DNA from: Chloroflexota bacterium
GTDB lineage: Bacteria > Chloroflexota > Anaerolineae > UBA4142
Assembly (NCBI GenBank): GCA_016219275.1
Contig: JACRBM010000045.1
Coordinates: forward strand, 1-64,000
Direction: 5' to 3'
Length of the DNA: 64,000 nt
In this document: piece after piece, positions 23,557-31,934 of the stretch
Layout of the letters: each line of letters starts with the position of its first letter
Position numbering within the stretch: position 1 is the stretch's first letter
Notes under the pieces: model-generated
Told to the model about the DNA's origin: nothing
Seen by the model: the letters and a program-made list of their open reading frames with translations, nothing else
Databases searched by the model: none
Position numbers and translations under genes: made by a program

Positions 23557-24293
23557 TGTACAAAAATCATCGCATCTCCCTCGTGATGCCGTGCTACAAC
23601 GAAGAGCACGGCTTGCCAGAAGTCTTTCGCGACCTGCCCACCATCGTGGATGAAGTAATCGCGGTGGACAACAACTCGACCGATCGTACATCCGAGGTCG
23701 CGCGTCAACTTGGCGCGACGGTCATCCGCGAATCCAAACAAGGATACGGCGCGGCGTACAAAACTGGGTTGCGCCACACGACCGGCGATATCATCGTCAC
23801 GATGGATGCCGACGGCACGTATCCGCGTAATTTCATTCCGATTCTGCTCGACGTGATGATTGACGAAGGTTTCGATTTCATCACCTGCGACCGCACGGGT
23901 CACAAGGACAAACCAAGTAATTGGCTGCGCGTGTTCGGCAACGACGTGCTCAATTTCTTCATCTGGATTCTGTTCTGGTTTCGCGTGCGCGATTCGCAAT
24001 CGGGCATGTGGGTGTTCCGCCGGTGGGTGCTCGAACACTTGACGCTCACAAGCGACGGCATGGCATTCTCCGAAGAGATCAAACTTGAAGCCATGTCGAA
24101 AAAGAAACTCATTCGCGGCATCGAATTGCCGGTCTATTACAAAGAGCGGCACGGCGTTAGCAAGCTCCGCATCTGGCGCGATGGATTTTACAATTTGTTT
24201 TTCCTTTTCCGCAAACGTTTCGGTTTGCTCGGCAGCGCGCCGCCCTTGGTCGAAGCACGCCGCGCGAATTTGCCAAAAGAATCGAATGTATAG
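23556..24293 (+). CDS. Family 2 glycosyltransferase (dolichyl-phosphate-mannose-synthase-like)
   Basis: The 245-residue protein has a soluble GT-A fold: ISLVMPCYNEEHGLPEV, DEVIAVDNNSTDRT, KQGYGAAYKTGLRHTTGDIIVTMDADGTYP with the DxD site, and SQSGMWVFRR. It resembles polyprenyl-phosphate sugar synthases that make lipid-linked donors for GT-C enzymes. That fits the six GT-C genes directly downstream. Its ATG overlaps the TAA of the thioredoxin gene (TAATG), implying coupled translation. Confidence 0.9.
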   Translation: MYKNHRISLVMPCYNEEHGLPEVFRDLPTIVDEVIAVDNNSTDRTSEVARQLGATVIRESKQGYGAAYKTGLRHTTGDIIVTMDADGTYPRNFIPILLDVMIDEGFDFITCDRTGHKDKPSNWLRVFGNDVLNFFIWILFWFRVRDSQSGMWVFRRWVLEHLTLTSDGMAFSEEIKLEAMSKKKLIRGIELPVYYKERHGVSKLRIWRDGFYNLFFLFRKRFGLLGSAPPLVEARRANLPKESNV

Positions 24294-24299
24294 AAAATG

Positions 24300-24323
24300 A
24301 GCGGGCAGTCACGCCCGCTTTTT
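24300..24323 (+). terminator. Intrinsic terminator or attenuator before the GT-C operon
   Basis: AGCGGGC (24300-24306) and GCCCGCT (24313-24319) with loop AGTCAC and a run of five T. It ends only 20 nt before ATG 24344, leaving no room for a conventional promoter, so it may attenuate read-through into the operon. Confidence 0.7.
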
Positions 24324-24343
24324 GTTGTCACGCAATTCCCGCC

Positions 24344-27298
24344 ATGTTATTTCAATCGCGTTGGATTACGCCACTCGCTCTCGCCGCCATCATCGCGCTC
24401 GGTATCCTGCCATTATTTCCACCGTCGCATTTTCTCTTTCTCGACGACGGCAATGGACATCTCTTCCGTTTCGCCGAATTCGATTGGATGTTGCGCGCCG
24501 GCGAGGTCTATCCGCGCTGGGCGCCCGACCTGGCTTATGGCTATGGCTATCCGGTTTTCAATTTCTATGCGCCGTTGACGTACTATCTCGCCGAGATTTT
24601 TCGCGTGATGGGCGCGGACATTCCAACAGCGCTTCAACTCACGCTCGCGCTCTTCGTCATCATCGGGACAACCGGCGCGTACGAAATGGGACGCGCACTA
24701 TTTGCGAACACCGAATCGCCGCGTCTCGCCGGCATGATCGTCGCCCTCGCGTACGTATTCTTTCCGTACTTTCTGCTCGATATTTTTCTGCGCGGCGCGC
24801 TCGCCGAGGCGCTCGCCGCCGCGATTTTACCCTGGCTCATCTGGTCACTGCACCGCGTGATTCATCGTCGCACGTCCGGTGCGATGATCGTCGCCGCGTT
24901 CGTCGTCGCCGCGATGGTACTCGCGCACAATCTCACCGTCGTGTTGAGCGCGCCCTTTCTCGGCGTGTTTGTGCTCTGGGAATTATTTCGCGTGCCAAAG
25001 CCAAAACGCGTTCGCGCGTTCGTATCACTCGCCGTCGCGATTCTGTGCGGCGGTGTGCTCGCGGCGTTTTACTGGTTGCCCGCGGTGACCGAAATGTCCT
25101 TGGTCGCGGTGAGTCGCGCGAACAAACCACTCGTCGCGTTACTCGACGGCAGTTTCCTTTCGGTGTCCCAGGTCGTGCAATTTACTCTGCCCTACCAGTA
25201 CACCGATCAACCGTATCCGCTCGGCATCGTGTCACTAATTCCGGTCGCGCTCGCATTGATCCTGGGATGGCGTCGCCGCGCGACGACCTGGCTTTTTGGC
25301 GCACTCGTGATCATCGCCGGTATCTTATTGCTCGATGTCACGCGCGAATTTTGGAAAGCGATGCCCCTGCTCAAGACGGTTCAATTCGCGTGGCGCGTGT
25401 CGGTCTTGATCGGCTTGGGCGTCGCTGTCACGACCGGCGGATTGATCGCGATGATTCGTCACACCGCGCTGCGCGTCGCGTTGGCGATTGCGTGCGCGGC
25501 GATCCTCGTATGGAATGGACTGGGGAACCTCGCGCCACAACGACTCGATTATCCGCGCGAGGAATTGACGCGCGGGCAGATGGCACGCGTCGAAACCAAC
25601 ACGCGCGGCTTGGGCTTTGGTTCGTTCGGCGAATTTCTGCCGCGCACCGTCCAGTCGCTCGTCACGCGCCTCGACTCGACGCGCACTGGCGCGACGCCAA
25701 CAATTACGCTTGAGGAATTCGGAGCGACACGCTTCACCTTTCGCGTCGCGACAAGTGAAGCGCTCACGATCACACTGCGCGTGTTTCATTTCGCCGGGTG
25801 GCAAGCGACGGACGATGGTCAACCAACGGCAACGTTTCCCAACACACCGCTTGGTTTGGTCGCGATCAACGTGCCGGCTGGCGAACATCGCGTCGTGATT
25901 TTTTTCGGCGACACTCTCCCACGACAGATCGGCGCGCTCGCGTCCGGTATCGCCGCATGCGCGCTCGTTGGCGCGATGGTTATCGCGGCGCGTCGCCGCG
26001 GCGACGATTGGCGCATCGCGATGATGACGGGCGTGTTCGCATTGGTGGTCGCGCTTCCATCCACGTTTGTCGCGTTCACCGCGCCGGCACAAACGATGCA
26101 AACGAATCCGACCCAGGTCGCGCGCGAGTTGCGGTTGATCGGCTGGCGCGCCGAGCGCGTGAACGACACGCTGCAAATAAATGCGATTTGGCATGTCCAA
26201 CAACCGGCGCGCGACGATCCCTTTACCTGGCGACTCGTCGGCGACGACAATCGTGTGTGGTCACAACGCGCGCAACATTCGCGTTACAACACCGGTTTTC
26301 CCGAAGCGTGGATCGCCGACGAAATCGTCGCGGATTATTTCGATGTGCCGCTCGCGCCAGGAATGCCAGCAGGAAAATATCAAGTTCAAGTTTCTTTCGG
26401 CGCGAACGCGTCCTTCACGCGCGTTGGCGAAATCGAATTGACGCGCGCAGTGGATACATCGCCCGAACCGACCTTCTCGCGCCGCGCGGACGCCCTCGTC
26501 GGCAACCGCATTCGCCTGCTCGGCGCGAACATGCCCGCGCGCGTGAACGCGGGCGAAGCATTGCCAGTCACCTTGTTCTGGCGCGCCGAACGCGATGTGT
26601 TCGAGGATTACACCGTCTTCGCGCAATTGCTCGACGCCGACGGCAACGTACTCGCGCAACGCGATAGCATTCCCCAGGATGGATTTTTGCCGACGATGTT
26701 GTGGATGCCTGGTCGCGTCATTGATGATTCGCGCCTTTTGAAAATCCCGCGCGATGCGACACCCGGCGTTTATCGTTTCATCGCCGGGATGTATCGTTTT
26801 GAAACGCTCGAACGATTGCCGGCTGGCTCCGAGGAACGTGTGGATTTGGGCGAAGTGATCGTGCCGGTGAACGCATCAAGCAAGCCGCGCGTCGCGCTGA
26901 ACGCCACACTCGGCAACACAATTCGTCTCGAAGGATTCGACGCAGAACCGCGCGTGCGCGCCGGAAAATCGTTCGCGTTGACCTTGCATTGGCAAGCCAT
27001 CGCGCCGCCGCAAAAAGATGTTCACGTGTTCGTGCACGTTCTCGACGCCCAGGGAAACCTGGTCGCGCAACAAGACAACACGCCGCGCCAGAATCGTTAT
27101 CCGACGCGCATCTGGGACGCGGGCGAACGCGTGCCCGACTCGTACGCGTTTACGCTCAACACGCCGGGCGCGTATCGCATCGTTGCCGGTATGTACGATC
27201 CGCCAACCGGCGAACGTTTGCCGGCATTCGACGCGCAAGGCAACGAACTTGTGAATCGCCAAATCGTAGTGACAACATTCGAGGTGACGAGCCAATGA
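24344..27298 (+). CDS. GT-C-like membrane protein (6-PTPS-related family) with three C-terminal modules
   Basis: The 984-residue protein has an N-terminal polytopic region with about a dozen helices. The first extracytoplasmic loop has FLFLDDGNGHLFRF and WAPDLAYGYGYPVFNFYAP, typical of the predicted 6-pyruvoyl-tetrahydropterin-synthase-related membrane family thought to be GT-C glycosyltransferases. A last pair of helices near 525-590 is followed by three beta-sandwich modules (about 595-700, 715-840, 855-980), the last reading HVFVHVLDAQGNLVAQ ... RIWDAGERVPDSYAF ... PPTGERLP. Substrate and donor are unknown; a lipid-linked sugar is likely. No Shine-Dalgarno sequence is seen. It overlaps the next gene by ATGA. 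Confidence 0.85.
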   Translation: MLFQSRWITPLALAAIIALGILPLFPPSHFLFLDDGNGHLFRFAEFDWMLRAGEVYPRWAPDLAYGYGYPVFNFYAPLTYYLAEIFRVMGADIPTALQLTLALFVIIGTTGAYEMGRALFANTESPRLAGMIVALAYVFFPYFLLDIFLRGALAEALAAAILPWLIWSLHRVIHRRTSGAMIVAAFVVAAMVLAHNLTVVLSAPFLGVFVLWELFRVPKPKRVRAFVSLAVAILCGGVLAAFYWLPAVTEMSLVAVSRANKPLVALLDGSFLSVSQVVQFTLPYQYTDQPYPLGIVSLIPVALALILGWRRRATTWLFGALVIIAGILLLDVTREFWKAMPLLKTVQFAWRVSVLIGLGVAVTTGGLIAMIRHTALRVALAIACAAILVWNGLGNLAPQRLDYPREELTRGQMARVETNTRGLGFGSFGEFLPRTVQSLVTRLDSTRTGATPTITLEEFGATRFTFRVATSEALTITLRVFHFAGWQATDDGQPTATFPNTPLGLVAINVPAGEHRVVIFFGDTLPRQIGALASGIAACALVGAMVIAARRRGDDWRIAMMTGVFALVVALPSTFVAFTAPAQTMQTNPTQVARELRLIGWRAERVNDTLQINAIWHVQQPARDDPFTWRLVGDDNRVWSQRAQHSRYNTGFPEAWIADEIVADYFDVPLAPGMPAGKYQVQVSFGANASFTRVGEIELTRAVDTSPEPTFSRRADALVGNRIRLLGANMPARVNAGEALPVTLFWRAERDVFEDYTVFAQLLDADGNVLAQRDSIPQDGFLPTMLWMPGRVIDDSRLLKIPRDATPGVYRFIAGMYRFETLERLPAGSEERVDLGEVIVPVNASSKPRVALNATLGNTIRLEGFDAEPRVRAGKSFALTLHWQAIAPPQKDVHVFVHVLDAQGNLVAQQDNTPRQNRYPTRIWDAGERVPDSYAFTLNTPGAYRIVAGMYDPPTGERLPAFDAQGNELVNRQIVVTTFEVTSQ

Positions 27299-29514
27299 GC
27301 CGCCTGCCAAAATCGCTTGCGGTGTTGCTCGTCGTGTTCGCATTACTCGCCGCGTTTTACTCGATCATCATTCCGATCTTTGAAGGTCCGGACGAAGACG
27401 ATCATTTCCGCTACGCCAAATTCATCGCGGACCATCGTGCGTTGCCGGTGCAGTCGTTCGAGCCAGGCGGCGGCGCGGCAGGACACCAGGGCTGGCAGCC
27501 GCCGTTGTACTATTCGCTCGTCGCGCTCGTCATCGCGCCGATAGACACATCGGATCACGAACAACAGTTGTGGCGCAACTACGAGGCGACGTTCGTCGGC
27601 GACCCAGCATGTTGCGGGCGAAACATTTATTACCATCCCGATTCGCAAAACTTTCCGTACACGCGCACCACACTCGCGGTGCATCTCGCGCGCCTGCTTT
27701 CGATTGCATTCAGTCTCATCACCGTCGCCGCAACCTTTTTCATAACTCTATCCATCACACGCGCTGCGCCCGAACTACAAATTACAAATTACAAATTACA
27801 AATTTCGCTTGCCGCCGCTTCCATCGTTGCGTTCAATCCCAGTTTCCTCTTCGCGAGCGCGCTCATCTCGAACGACGCACCGCTCACCGCGTTCTCGTCG
27901 CTCGTGTTGCTGATGTGGACACGTTGGTTGACTGAACGCGCAACACTCAACACGAAATCCGCCGCGCTCGCCGGCCTGCTCATCGGATTGGGCGTGCTGA
28001 CCAAGACAACGGCGCTCGGTCTCATCCCATTCACGCTTCTCATTTTCGCGTACCTCGCGTTTCGCCGGCGATCCATGCGTTTATTCGTTTCTACTTCGAC
28101 AATCCTGGGTGCTGTCATCGCATTCGTTGCCGCTTGGATGTTCGCGCGCAATCAAGTTTTGTACGGTGATCCGCTCGCACTCAGACTGATGACTGCGACC
28201 GCGCTCTTTCCGCGATCCGGCGAATTAACTCCACTAGAACTCTTCCAGATTTCGCTGCCCTGGCTTTGGCAAACCTTTTGGGGCGGTCCGACACCTAGCG
28301 ATTTTTCGCCGATCATTCTTCTGGCGCTCGGCGCGCTCACTTTGATTTCATTGTTCGGCTTTGTCGTTTGGTTCTTGCGAATTACAAATTACGAATTACG
28401 AATTACGATTCTCTCCCTCGCCGCCTGGCTCGCCTTCATCCTCGTCGCGCAACTGCGATTCATCACGATGACGACCGGCGCAGACCAGGGTCGTTACTTG
28501 TTCCCGGCAATCTCCGTCATCGCATTGGTCATCACACTTGGCTTGCAAGAAATCACGCATCACGCATCACGCCTGACTCATTACCATTTACCAATTACCA
28601 ACCTACTCATTGCCGCCTTCTTCACGCTCGCCCTTTTCGTTCCCTTCGCCTACACGCGTCCCGCGTACGCGCGTCCCGCGCTCGCATCCGCGAATGATCT
28701 CGCGCGCATCACAAATCCGGCGCGTGTGAATTTCGCGGACCAGATCGAATTGCTTGGTTATGATGTGGACGTGCGCGCGGTCAAACCGGGCGACACGTTG
28801 CGCGTGACGTTGTACTGGCGCGCACTCGCGCCGATGAGCGAATCGTACCGCGTGTTCGTGCATCTCATCGGACATAACGACCGCAGCGCCGGCGGCGCAG
28901 ACGTGATTCCGGCACGCGGCGCATTTCCGACGGTGTACTGGAAACCCGGCGACGCGTTGCGCGATGAGGTGCGCGTACCGATTGACGCGAACGCGACGCC
29001 GGGCAAGTACGCGCTCGAAGTCGGTTTGTATCCGGTCGAAAAGAACGGCGAACGCTTGACCGCGATGGAATCTGGCGAAGATCGCGCGATGTTGGGCGCG
29101 ATCAAGGTCGCACCGAGTACCCAGGTCGCGTACACGCCACGCGTGCGTGTCGCCGCACCGTTCGGCGACGCGATTGAGCTTGCTGGGTATGATGCGGACA
29201 CGACCCAGGATGAAATTCGAATTGTGTTGTACTGGCGCGCGCGCGCGGCAATCGAGAGCGACTACAAAGTGTTCGTCCACGCGCTCGACGCGAACGACAA
29301 GATCATCGCGCAAGCCGACCGTCAACCGCAAGACGGCAACTATCCAACCTCAATTTGGAGTGCGGGCGAATTGATAAGCGACGAGTACGTGTTGCGTATG
29401 CCGGCGCAACCCAGTTATCGTCTCGCGCTGGGTTTGTATCGTCTCGATACCGGCGAGCGTTTGCCGGTTGGCGTGAGCGATCATCTTGAGTTGACCATCG
29501 GAGCGACGCGATGA
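27295..29514 (+). CDS. GT-C membrane glycosyltransferase (DUF2142-like) with two C-terminal modules
   Basis: Starting at the ATG that overlaps the preceding stop, the 739-residue protein has a signal helix, then IFEGPDEDDHFRYAKF and GWQPPLYYS, the acidic first-loop motif of DUF2142/PMT-like enzymes, followed by about ten helices. Residues about 480-735 carry two modules (LLGYDVDVRAVKPGD...; LAGYDADTTQDE... with DYKVFVHALDANDKIIAQ). Three 7-bp arrays are embedded in the coding sequence and translated (PELQITNYKLQIS; FLRITNYELRITI; EITHHASRLTHYHLPITN), all in hydrophobic linkers. It is the second gene of the overlapping operon. Confidence 0.85.
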   Translation: MSRLPKSLAVLLVVFALLAAFYSIIIPIFEGPDEDDHFRYAKFIADHRALPVQSFEPGGGAAGHQGWQPPLYYSLVALVIAPIDTSDHEQQLWRNYEATFVGDPACCGRNIYYHPDSQNFPYTRTTLAVHLARLLSIAFSLITVAATFFITLSITRAAPELQITNYKLQISLAAASIVAFNPSFLFASALISNDAPLTAFSSLVLLMWTRWLTERATLNTKSAALAGLLIGLGVLTKTTALGLIPFTLLIFAYLAFRRRSMRLFVSTSTILGAVIAFVAAWMFARNQVLYGDPLALRLMTATALFPRSGELTPLELFQISLPWLWQTFWGGPTPSDFSPIILLALGALTLISLFGFVVWFLRITNYELRITILSLAAWLAFILVAQLRFITMTTGADQGRYLFPAISVIALVITLGLQEITHHASRLTHYHLPITNLLIAAFFTLALFVPFAYTRPAYARPALASANDLARITNPARVNFADQIELLGYDVDVRAVKPGDTLRVTLYWRALAPMSESYRVFVHLIGHNDRSAGGADVIPARGAFPTVYWKPGDALRDEVRVPIDANATPGKYALEVGLYPVEKNGERLTAMESGEDRAMLGAIKVAPSTQVAYTPRVRVAAPFGDAIELAGYDADTTQDEIRIVLYWRARAAIESDYKVFVHALDANDKIIAQADRQPQDGNYPTSIWSAGELISDEYVLRMPAQPSYRLALGLYRLDTGERLPVGVSDHLELTIGATR
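27777..27804. repeat. 7-bp array inside a GT-C gene
   Basis: Four exact copies of ACAAATT, in frame, encoding QITNYKLQI. Frame is kept on both sides. Confidence 0.85.
28378..28410. repeat. 7-bp array inside a GT-C gene
   Basis: CGAATTA-CAAATTA-CGAATTA-CGAATTA-CGATT, encoding RITNYELRITI between two hydrophobic segments. Confidence 0.85.
28552..28600. repeat. 7-bp array inside a GT-C gene
   Basis: Seven heptamers: three ATCACGC, one CTGACTC, then ATTACCA-TTTACCA-ATTACCA. It encodes ITHHASRLTHYHLPIT, a polar loop before the last transmembrane helix. Confidence 0.8.
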
Positions 29515-31934
29515 CACGCGCGGTGTGGATTCTGCTGCTCACGATTTTGCTGTGCGCGATCTGGCTGCGCGTCGCCTGGCTCGACGCGATTCCGCCCGGC
29601 TTGTATCACGACGAAGCGTTTAGCGGACTCGATGCGCTGGGAATTTTGAATGGCGCGGGGTTTCCGATTTTCTTCGAGGGCAACGGCGGACGCGAACCCT
29701 TTTTCATTTACGCGCACGCGCTCTCGTTGATGCTGTTCGGCGCGTCGCCCTGGTCGCTGCGGATTCCTGCCGCGTTTGTTGGAGTGCTCACACTCGCCGC
29801 GTTCTTCGCGCTCGCCCGCGCGATGACACCGGGCAAACGTTCGACCTGGGTCGCGCTCGTCGGCACTGCCGGGCTTGCGGTATCGTACTGGCATCTCAAC
29901 TTTAGCCGAATGGGTTGGCGCACGATTTCGCTTCCGCTCTTCGCGACGCTCGCGTTCTACTTTTTCTGGTGCGCATGGCGCACACAGAAAACGCGCGATC
30001 ACATTCTTGCCGGTTTGTTTCTCGGCGCGAGTTTGTACACGTACTTGTCCGCTCGATTTCTGCCGATTGTCATCGCGTTGTTTTGGTTGACCGAATGGTT
30101 CATATCATTGCGAGCCGCGAAGCGGCGAAATACTCAACCCCTCCCTGTCCCTCCCCTGGGCAAGGGGAGGGACACGGTAAAGACAATCCTCGAAATGACA
30201 ACAGTCGTCGCGTCCGCGCTCGTCGTCTTTGCGCCGCTCGGCTATTATTTTGCGACGCATCCGAGCGCGTTCTTGTTTCGCGTGGGCGACGTCGCGCTCG
30301 CCGGCGGCACGAGCGATTTGGTTGCGAATGCGTGGCGGGTCGCGCAAATGTTTTTCGCGCGCGGCGATGCCGAGTGGCGGCACGGCATCGCGTATCGCCC
30401 GGTGCTCGATTGGTTCACCGGTATTCCGTTCGCACTGGGTTTGCTCGGCGCGTTATGGCAATGGCGACAACCGGCGAAACGATTCGCGCTGATTTGGTTT
30501 GTTCTCTTGCTCGTGCCGACGATCCTATCCCAGGACGCGCCCGACACGCAACGCGCGATTGGCGCATTGCCCGCGATGTTCGTGTTCGTCGCGTGGGGCT
30601 GGGAGATGATCGCGACGCGTTGGTCGCCACAGCGTGCGCTCGCACTCGGCACACTCGTCACGCTGCTTGGCAGTGGCGCGTGGAGCGCGCGTGATTATTT
30701 CCTCGTGTGGGCGAATCACCCGCGCGCGTACTATGACTATCAAGGCGACCTCGTCGAACTTGCCAAGTGGATTATGACGCGTGACGAAAACGTCATCGTA
30801 CCGTTTGAAACGTTCGCCCATCCGACGATTCAGTTTTTGATTCGCTCGCGGTCTCACTCGCAGAGGACTCTGCCATCTAGAGATCGCACACAACTCGAAA
30901 GCGAACCGGCGCTCGCTATGATTCCATCCACATTGCCGAATGGTGGGCTGATTCTTTTGCGCGGACAAGAGGCGATTTGGTTGAATCCGATGATTACCCT
31001 CACAGCATTGAACAATGCACAAACACTGCGGGATCAGTACGGCAAAGTGGTTGGTTCATTTTGGCGCACAGATGAATCAACGAGAAAAACCGTACTCAGT
31101 TACCCGGCAAGTCGCTCCATCGCTCTCGCGCATTTCGACAATGGGCTTTCATTGTTTGGTACCATTGACTCGCACGAAATCACGCCGGGCAAAACATTTC
31201 CACTCGGTTTACTTTGGGAAACTCGCGCGCCGATTCAATCAAGCGTCAAGATGTTCGCACACATCCTCGACGTATCCGGCAATCCCGTTGGCGGCACCGA
31301 TACGGAAATGTTTTTCGAATATCCGCTCGCGCTTTTGCCGCGCGATCTAACCTTGCCGGCGCGGTACGATCTCAAAGTGAATGCTGGGCTACCGCCGGGC
31401 AAGTACATGCTCGAAATAGGATTGTTCTCGCCCGCGCAGAACGCGCGCGTGCCGGTCGAAATTGATGGCAAACGCGCGGAGGATGATCGCGTGCTATTTG
31501 GTCCGCTCAAAGTAAAGTTGAATGTGCCAATCGTGACGCCCGCGCGCGCGAGCAATGCGCGGTTCGGCGATGCGATCACGCTGGTTGGATTTGACGCGGC
31601 ATCGCAGATCAAACGCGGCGAGGAATTGAAATTGACTTGGCTGTGGCAGAGCAATCAATTTATTCGACACGATTACACCGTGTTCGTTCACCTACTCGAC
31701 AACACAAATCGCATCGTCGCGCAAACCGACGTGCAACCGCGCGGCGGCACGTACCCAACTTCCATTTGGGACGGAGGCGAACTTGTGGCGGACGAAATCG
31801 CGGTCACAATTCCGGCAGATGCGCCGCGCGGAAAATATCGAATTGAAATCGGCTGGTACGACGCGCAAACCGGCGAACGGTTGCCGACGCAGAACGGCGA
31901 TTCGATTGTCTTGGGCGAGGTGAGCGTTGAGTAA
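29511..31934 (+). CDS. PMT/ArnT-like (GT39-type) glycosyltransferase with two C-terminal modules
   Basis: The 807-residue protein has the GT39/PMT_2 hallmark in its first loop (GLYHDEAFSGLDALGIL, with the catalytic acidic pair) and FFEGNGGREPFFIYAHAL. About eleven helices follow, then a soluble part with two modules (about 540-665; 680-805, DYTVFVHLLDNTNRIVAQ ... YPTSIWDGGE ... AQTGERLP). It likely transfers sugar from a polyprenyl-phosphate donor on the outer face of the membrane. A REP-like palindrome (30115-30173) is inserted within the coding sequence without breaking the frame. ATGA overlaps on both sides. Confidence 0.87.
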   Translation: MTRAVWILLLTILLCAIWLRVAWLDAIPPGLYHDEAFSGLDALGILNGAGFPIFFEGNGGREPFFIYAHALSLMLFGASPWSLRIPAAFVGVLTLAAFFALARAMTPGKRSTWVALVGTAGLAVSYWHLNFSRMGWRTISLPLFATLAFYFFWCAWRTQKTRDHILAGLFLGASLYTYLSARFLPIVIALFWLTEWFISLRAAKRRNTQPLPVPPLGKGRDTVKTILEMTTVVASALVVFAPLGYYFATHPSAFLFRVGDVALAGGTSDLVANAWRVAQMFFARGDAEWRHGIAYRPVLDWFTGIPFALGLLGALWQWRQPAKRFALIWFVLLLVPTILSQDAPDTQRAIGALPAMFVFVAWGWEMIATRWSPQRALALGTLVTLLGSGAWSARDYFLVWANHPRAYYDYQGDLVELAKWIMTRDENVIVPFETFAHPTIQFLIRSRSHSQRTLPSRDRTQLESEPALAMIPSTLPNGGLILLRGQEAIWLNPMITLTALNNAQTLRDQYGKVVGSFWRTDESTRKTVLSYPASRSIALAHFDNGLSLFGTIDSHEITPGKTFPLGLLWETRAPIQSSVKMFAHILDVSGNPVGGTDTEMFFEYPLALLPRDLTLPARYDLKVNAGLPPGKYMLEIGLFSPAQNARVPVEIDGKRAEDDRVLFGPLKVKLNVPIVTPARASNARFGDAITLVGFDAASQIKRGEELKLTWLWQSNQFIRHDYTVFVHLLDNTNRIVAQTDVQPRGGTYPTSIWDGGELVADEIAVTIPADAPRGKYRIEIGWYDAQTGERLPTQNGDSIVLGEVSVE
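30115..30173. repeat. REP-like palindromes inserted in a GT39 gene
   Basis: GAGCCGCGAAGCGGCGAA lies next to GTCCCTCCCCT (30147-30157) paired with AGGGGAGGGAC (30163-30173). Together they encode the polar loop RAAKRRNTQPLPVPPLGKGR between two membrane helices. The CCCTCnCCC/GGGnGAGGG type recurs near the retroelement. Confidence 0.7.

Noticed and set aside
24322-25713. A 463-codon Arg-rich frame overlapping the first GT-C gene
   Set aside because: Plus-strand shadow in another frame with no domain similarity; the 984-residue membrane protein has clear topology and family motifs.
27777-28600. CRISPR array
   Set aside because: The repeats are 7-bp tandem units without spacers, and no cas gene is present in the window.
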